Shown here one piece after another: positions 51,944 through 54,985 of a stretch of 54,985 nt of DNA. The translations under genes were made by a program, and so were the position numbers. Origin of the DNA: Rhodospirillaceae bacterium (GTDB lineage Bacteria; Pseudomonadota; Alphaproteobacteria; UBA8366); NCBI GenBank assembly GCA_002716125.1, contig PAZH01000009.1:1-54985 (forward strand), read 5' to 3'. The notes beneath the pieces were generated by a model. It searched no databases. It was not told where the DNA came from and saw only the letters and a list, made by a program, of their open reading frames with translations. The number at the start of each line of letters is the position of its first letter. Within the stretch, counting starts at the first letter, position 1.

Positions 51944-52897
51944 ATGAAAATCGGTTTGCATGTCGGTACCCGCGGTGCGGCACTCGACCCCGACGCATTG
52001 CTGACAATCGCAAATAAGACAGAGACCCTTGGCTTTTCCCATTTGGGGTTCAGCGATCATCTTGTGATCGCCAACAAGGTCGACTCACCCTATCCCTACA
52101 CCAAGTCACGCGTGTGGTTCGCGCAAGATAGTGGCGACTGCCTCGATCAGCTGACAACGCTTGCCTTTGTGGCGGCCGGCACGACATCGCTCCGTTTGCT
52201 GACCTCGGTCATGGTCATTCCGCATCGTCCGCCCATGTTGACCGCAAAGATGCTGGCGACGGCGGATATCCTCTCGCGCGGACGCGTAACGGTTGGCATT
52301 GGTGCCGGATGGATGGAGGAGGAAATCAATTTGCTCGGGGCGCCGACATTTAAGCGGCGCGGCAAACTCGTCGATGAAACATTGGCCGCGATGAGAACCT
52401 TGTGGACGGACGCCGATCCGGTCTTTGAGGGGGAGTTCGTCTCTTTCAGCGATCTCAAGTTCGAGCCGAAGCCCTCACAAAAGCCGCATCCGCCAATTTG
52501 GGTCGGTGGAGAGACCAAGCCCGCGCGCCGGCGCGCAGGACAGGTCGGGGATGGCTGGTATCCGGTCGGCAACAATCCGTCCTCGCCATACGATAACGTG
52601 GCGCGGTTTGCGGCGGGGTTGGCGGATATGCGCGGCTATGCCGAGGACGCCGGCCGGGATCCGGAGACGATCGAGATCGCGCTGAACGGACTATGGTTCC
52701 GAATGGATGAAACCTTCGAGAATGAGGACGGCCAACGTATGCCGTTCACCGGCAGCGATGCTGCCATCATCGACGATATTGGCGCTTACGGCGAGGCCGG
52801 GCTCGACGAACTCGTCATCGGATTCGAAAGCGACGACCTGCAGGTCTCGTTGGATCGCCTCGACGCCTTTGCAGACCGAATCATGCCGAAAATCTAA
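51944..52897 (+). CDS. LLM-class flavin/F420-type oxidoreductase
   Basis: 317 residues. Luciferase-like monooxygenase TIM barrel: KIGLHVGTRGAALDPDALLT, LGFSHLGFSDHLVIANKVDS, FVAAGTTSLRLLTSVMVIPH, RPPMLTAKMLATADILSRGR and VTVGIGAGWMEEEINLLG, then PPIWVGGETKPARRRAGQVG. This is the group often labelled F420-dependent; in proteobacteria FMN is a realistic alternative. Could oxidise C-N or C-S bonds. Start ATG 51944 with GAAAGGGAAGG upstream. Followed after 13 bases by the RidA gene, a frequent companion of flavin oxidoreductases that release imines. Confidence 0.88.
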   Translation: MKIGLHVGTRGAALDPDALLTIANKTETLGFSHLGFSDHLVIANKVDSPYPYTKSRVWFAQDSGDCLDQLTTLAFVAAGTTSLRLLTSVMVIPHRPPMLTAKMLATADILSRGRVTVGIGAGWMEEEINLLGAPTFKRRGKLVDETLAAMRTLWTDADPVFEGEFVSFSDLKFEPKPSQKPHPPIWVGGETKPARRRAGQVGDGWYPVGNNPSSPYDNVARFAAGLADMRGYAEDAGRDPETIEIALNGLWFRMDETFENEDGQRMPFTGSDAAIIDDIGAYGEAGLDELVIGFESDDLQVSLDRLDAFADRIMPKI

Positions 52898-52910
52898 AGG
52901 AGTGAAAACA

Positions 52911-53261
52911 ATGACTGTCAAACATCTCGATTCCGGTGAAATCCTCAGGCAAGCGACGATCTATAACGGTATTGCGAATGTCTGCGGCCTGACGGCCGAC
53001 GACAAGTCGCTCGATGCCAAAGGCCAGACCGAACAAATTCTGGCGAAGGTTGACGATCGCCTCGCGAAATGCGGCACCGATAAATCGAAACTGCTGATGG
53101 CAACAATCTATCTGACCAATATGGATGATAAGCCGAAGATGAACGAAGCTTGGACGGCGTGGCTCGGCTCGCTGGAACGTCCGGCGCGCGCATGTGTCAG
53201 CACGCCGCTCGGCTCGCCGGAAACGCTGGTGGAGATTGTCGTCAGCGCGGCGACCGAATAA
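52911..53261 (+). CDS. RidA-family enamine/imine deaminase
   Basis: 116 residues from ATG 52911, with AAGGAGTG before it. YjgF/YER057c/UK114 fold: ATIYNGIANVCGLTADD, then MATIYLTNMDDKPKMNEAWT, and ERPARACVSTPLGSPETLVE with the conserved Arg that binds the substrate carboxylate, and Glu near the end. Hydrolyses reactive enamine/imine intermediates; it may quench imines made by the neighbouring LLM or amine-oxidising enzymes (inference). Convergent with the cNMP-binding gene, 3 bases apart. Confidence 0.92.
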   Translation: MTVKHLDSGEILRQATIYNGIANVCGLTADDKSLDAKGQTEQILAKVDDRLAKCGTDKSKLLMATIYLTNMDDKPKMNEAWTAWLGSLERPARACVSTPLGSPETLVEIVVSAATE

Positions 53262-53264
53262 CGC

Positions 53265-53666
53265 TTAGCCTTCGACGGCGCCGAGCGAACCCGCCTTTTT
53301 GCGCAGGCGCTCGGCCTCGTCGCTGATGGATCGCACGCGGCCCATCATACACTGCATCATCGATTTGATGATCGGATCCGTGTTGTCGAGGCGGCGGTCG
53401 AACTCCGTCTTGCTGACGGCGAGACAGATTGCGTCGGAGTTGGCTTTCGCGGACGCGGCGCGCGGACTGTCGTCGAATAAAGCCATTTCCCCGAAGATAT
53501 CACCTTTATAAAGGATCGCGTGGCGGATGGGCGCTTCGCTAAAGAGATTCTTGTAAATCCCGATCTCGCCGGACATGACCATATAGGCGAAATCGCCAGG
53601 GCCGCCTTCCTCGAAGATAACATCGTTTGCGTTGAAAACGCGTTTCTGAATTTTATTTTCCGACAT
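53265..53666 (-). CDS. stand-alone cyclic-nucleotide-binding domain protein
   Basis: 133 residues. Crp-type cNMP-binding beta barrel: NANDVIFEEGGPGDFAYMVM, GDIFGEMALFDDSPRAASAK (phosphate-binding cassette with the Glu and Arg). The C-terminal helices are DPIIKSMMQCMMGRVRSISD and EAERLRKKAGSLG; there is no DNA-binding HTH. So it is a sensor or subunit-type domain rather than a Crp regulator. Divergent from phnA; the 144-base gap 53667-53810 must hold promoters for both. Whether a cyclic nucleotide is bound cannot be proven here. Confidence 0.85.
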   Translation of the reverse strand: MSENKIQKRVFNANDVIFEEGGPGDFAYMVMSGEIGIYKNLFSEAPIRHAILYKGDIFGEMALFDDSPRAASAKANSDAICLAVSKTEFDRRLDNTDPIIKSMMQCMMGRVRSISDEAERLRKKAGSLGAVEG

Positions 53667-53777
53667 CGCCCGATATCTCGATTTCCCGTCGCGCCGCTAA
53701 TTTTTGCCGCAAATGTCCATCGGATCAAGAAAAGCTATTTAAATTGTAGCATGGGATTTATGTCGGATTTGCGATAG

Positions 53778-54985
<1,208 letters not shown>

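Overview
The window looks like a chromosomal segment of a GC-rich alphaproteobacterium, probably Rhodospirillales-like. That placement is inference. It rests on the 41-residue zinc-ligand-free L36 protein (rpmJ), the HGG-type small Cys/His protein, the abundance of CaiB-type CoA transferases and amine/phosphonate catabolic genes, and the two kinds of intergenic repeat present (the ATTCCCGC...GCGGGAAT palindrome and the TTCGACAAGCTCA element). I saw no rRNA, tRNA, CRISPR array, transposase or prophage module. Coding density is very high and almost all intergenic gaps are below 300 bases.

Layout. 1-5.5 kb: end of a TPR protein, then a minus-strand run of an alpha/beta hydrolase and three tandem paralogous metallo-beta-lactamase (MBL) lactonase-like enzymes, with a divergent MFS transporter. 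5.5-10.4 kb: a small HGG/GNRNA protein, egtB (ergothioneine sulfoxide synthase) with a 1-base frameshift near its 3' end, a repeat-rich gap, and an esterase plus gamma-glutamyltransferase pair. 10.5-16.7 kb: MBL hydrolase, pepN, a DHH phosphoesterase-like protein and a MerA/Lpd-like flavoprotein. 16.7-26.4 kb: the most coherent catabolic locus, comprising a GntR/HutC regulator, CitE-like CoA-ester lyase, MmgE/PrpD protein, HpaB/4-hydroxybutyryl-CoA-dehydratase-fold flavoprotein, two tandem paralogous MFS transporters and two tandem paralogous CaiB CoA transferases. It reads as uptake, CoA activation, dehydration/hydration and C-C cleavage of an unknown organic acid.

26.4-32.9 kb: a caspase-family (C14) protein whose frame is interrupted by one in-frame TGA, rpmJ with its own promoter and terminator, a membrane protein, an EamA exporter, an NTF2-like protein, a class III cyclase-domain protein lacking the usual transition-state Arg, and ispG. 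33-39.8 kb: a dipeptide/oligopeptide-type ABC system split into two convergent parts (dppDF on plus, dppABC on minus) around a TAXI-type solute-binding protein. 40-44.4 kb: isoprenylcysteine-methyltransferase-like protein, glyoxalase I, a SAM methyltransferase, an MFS carrier, and a divergent Lrp regulator/EamA exporter pair.

44.4-55 kb: a phosphonate and methylamine-flavoured locus. An M29/NicX-like metalloprotein and an 811-residue FAD/GcvT dimethylglycine-dehydrogenase-like enzyme lie on the minus strand. On the plus strand are a periplasmic binding protein, phnW (2-aminoethylphosphonate transaminase), a small secreted protein, an Fe(II)/2-oxoglutarate dioxygenase, an LLM flavin oxidoreductase and a RidA protein. 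A cNMP-binding protein (minus) and phosphonoacetate hydrolase phnA (plus, cut by the right edge) follow. PhnW and PhnA are the first and last steps of the aminoethylphosphonate to acetate plus phosphate route; the middle enzyme, an aldehyde dehydrogenase, is not in the window.

Two genes appear damaged in this sequence (egtB frameshift, caspase in-frame stop). Several enzymes keep their fold but have lost a family-defining catalytic or metal-binding residue. These are flagged below.
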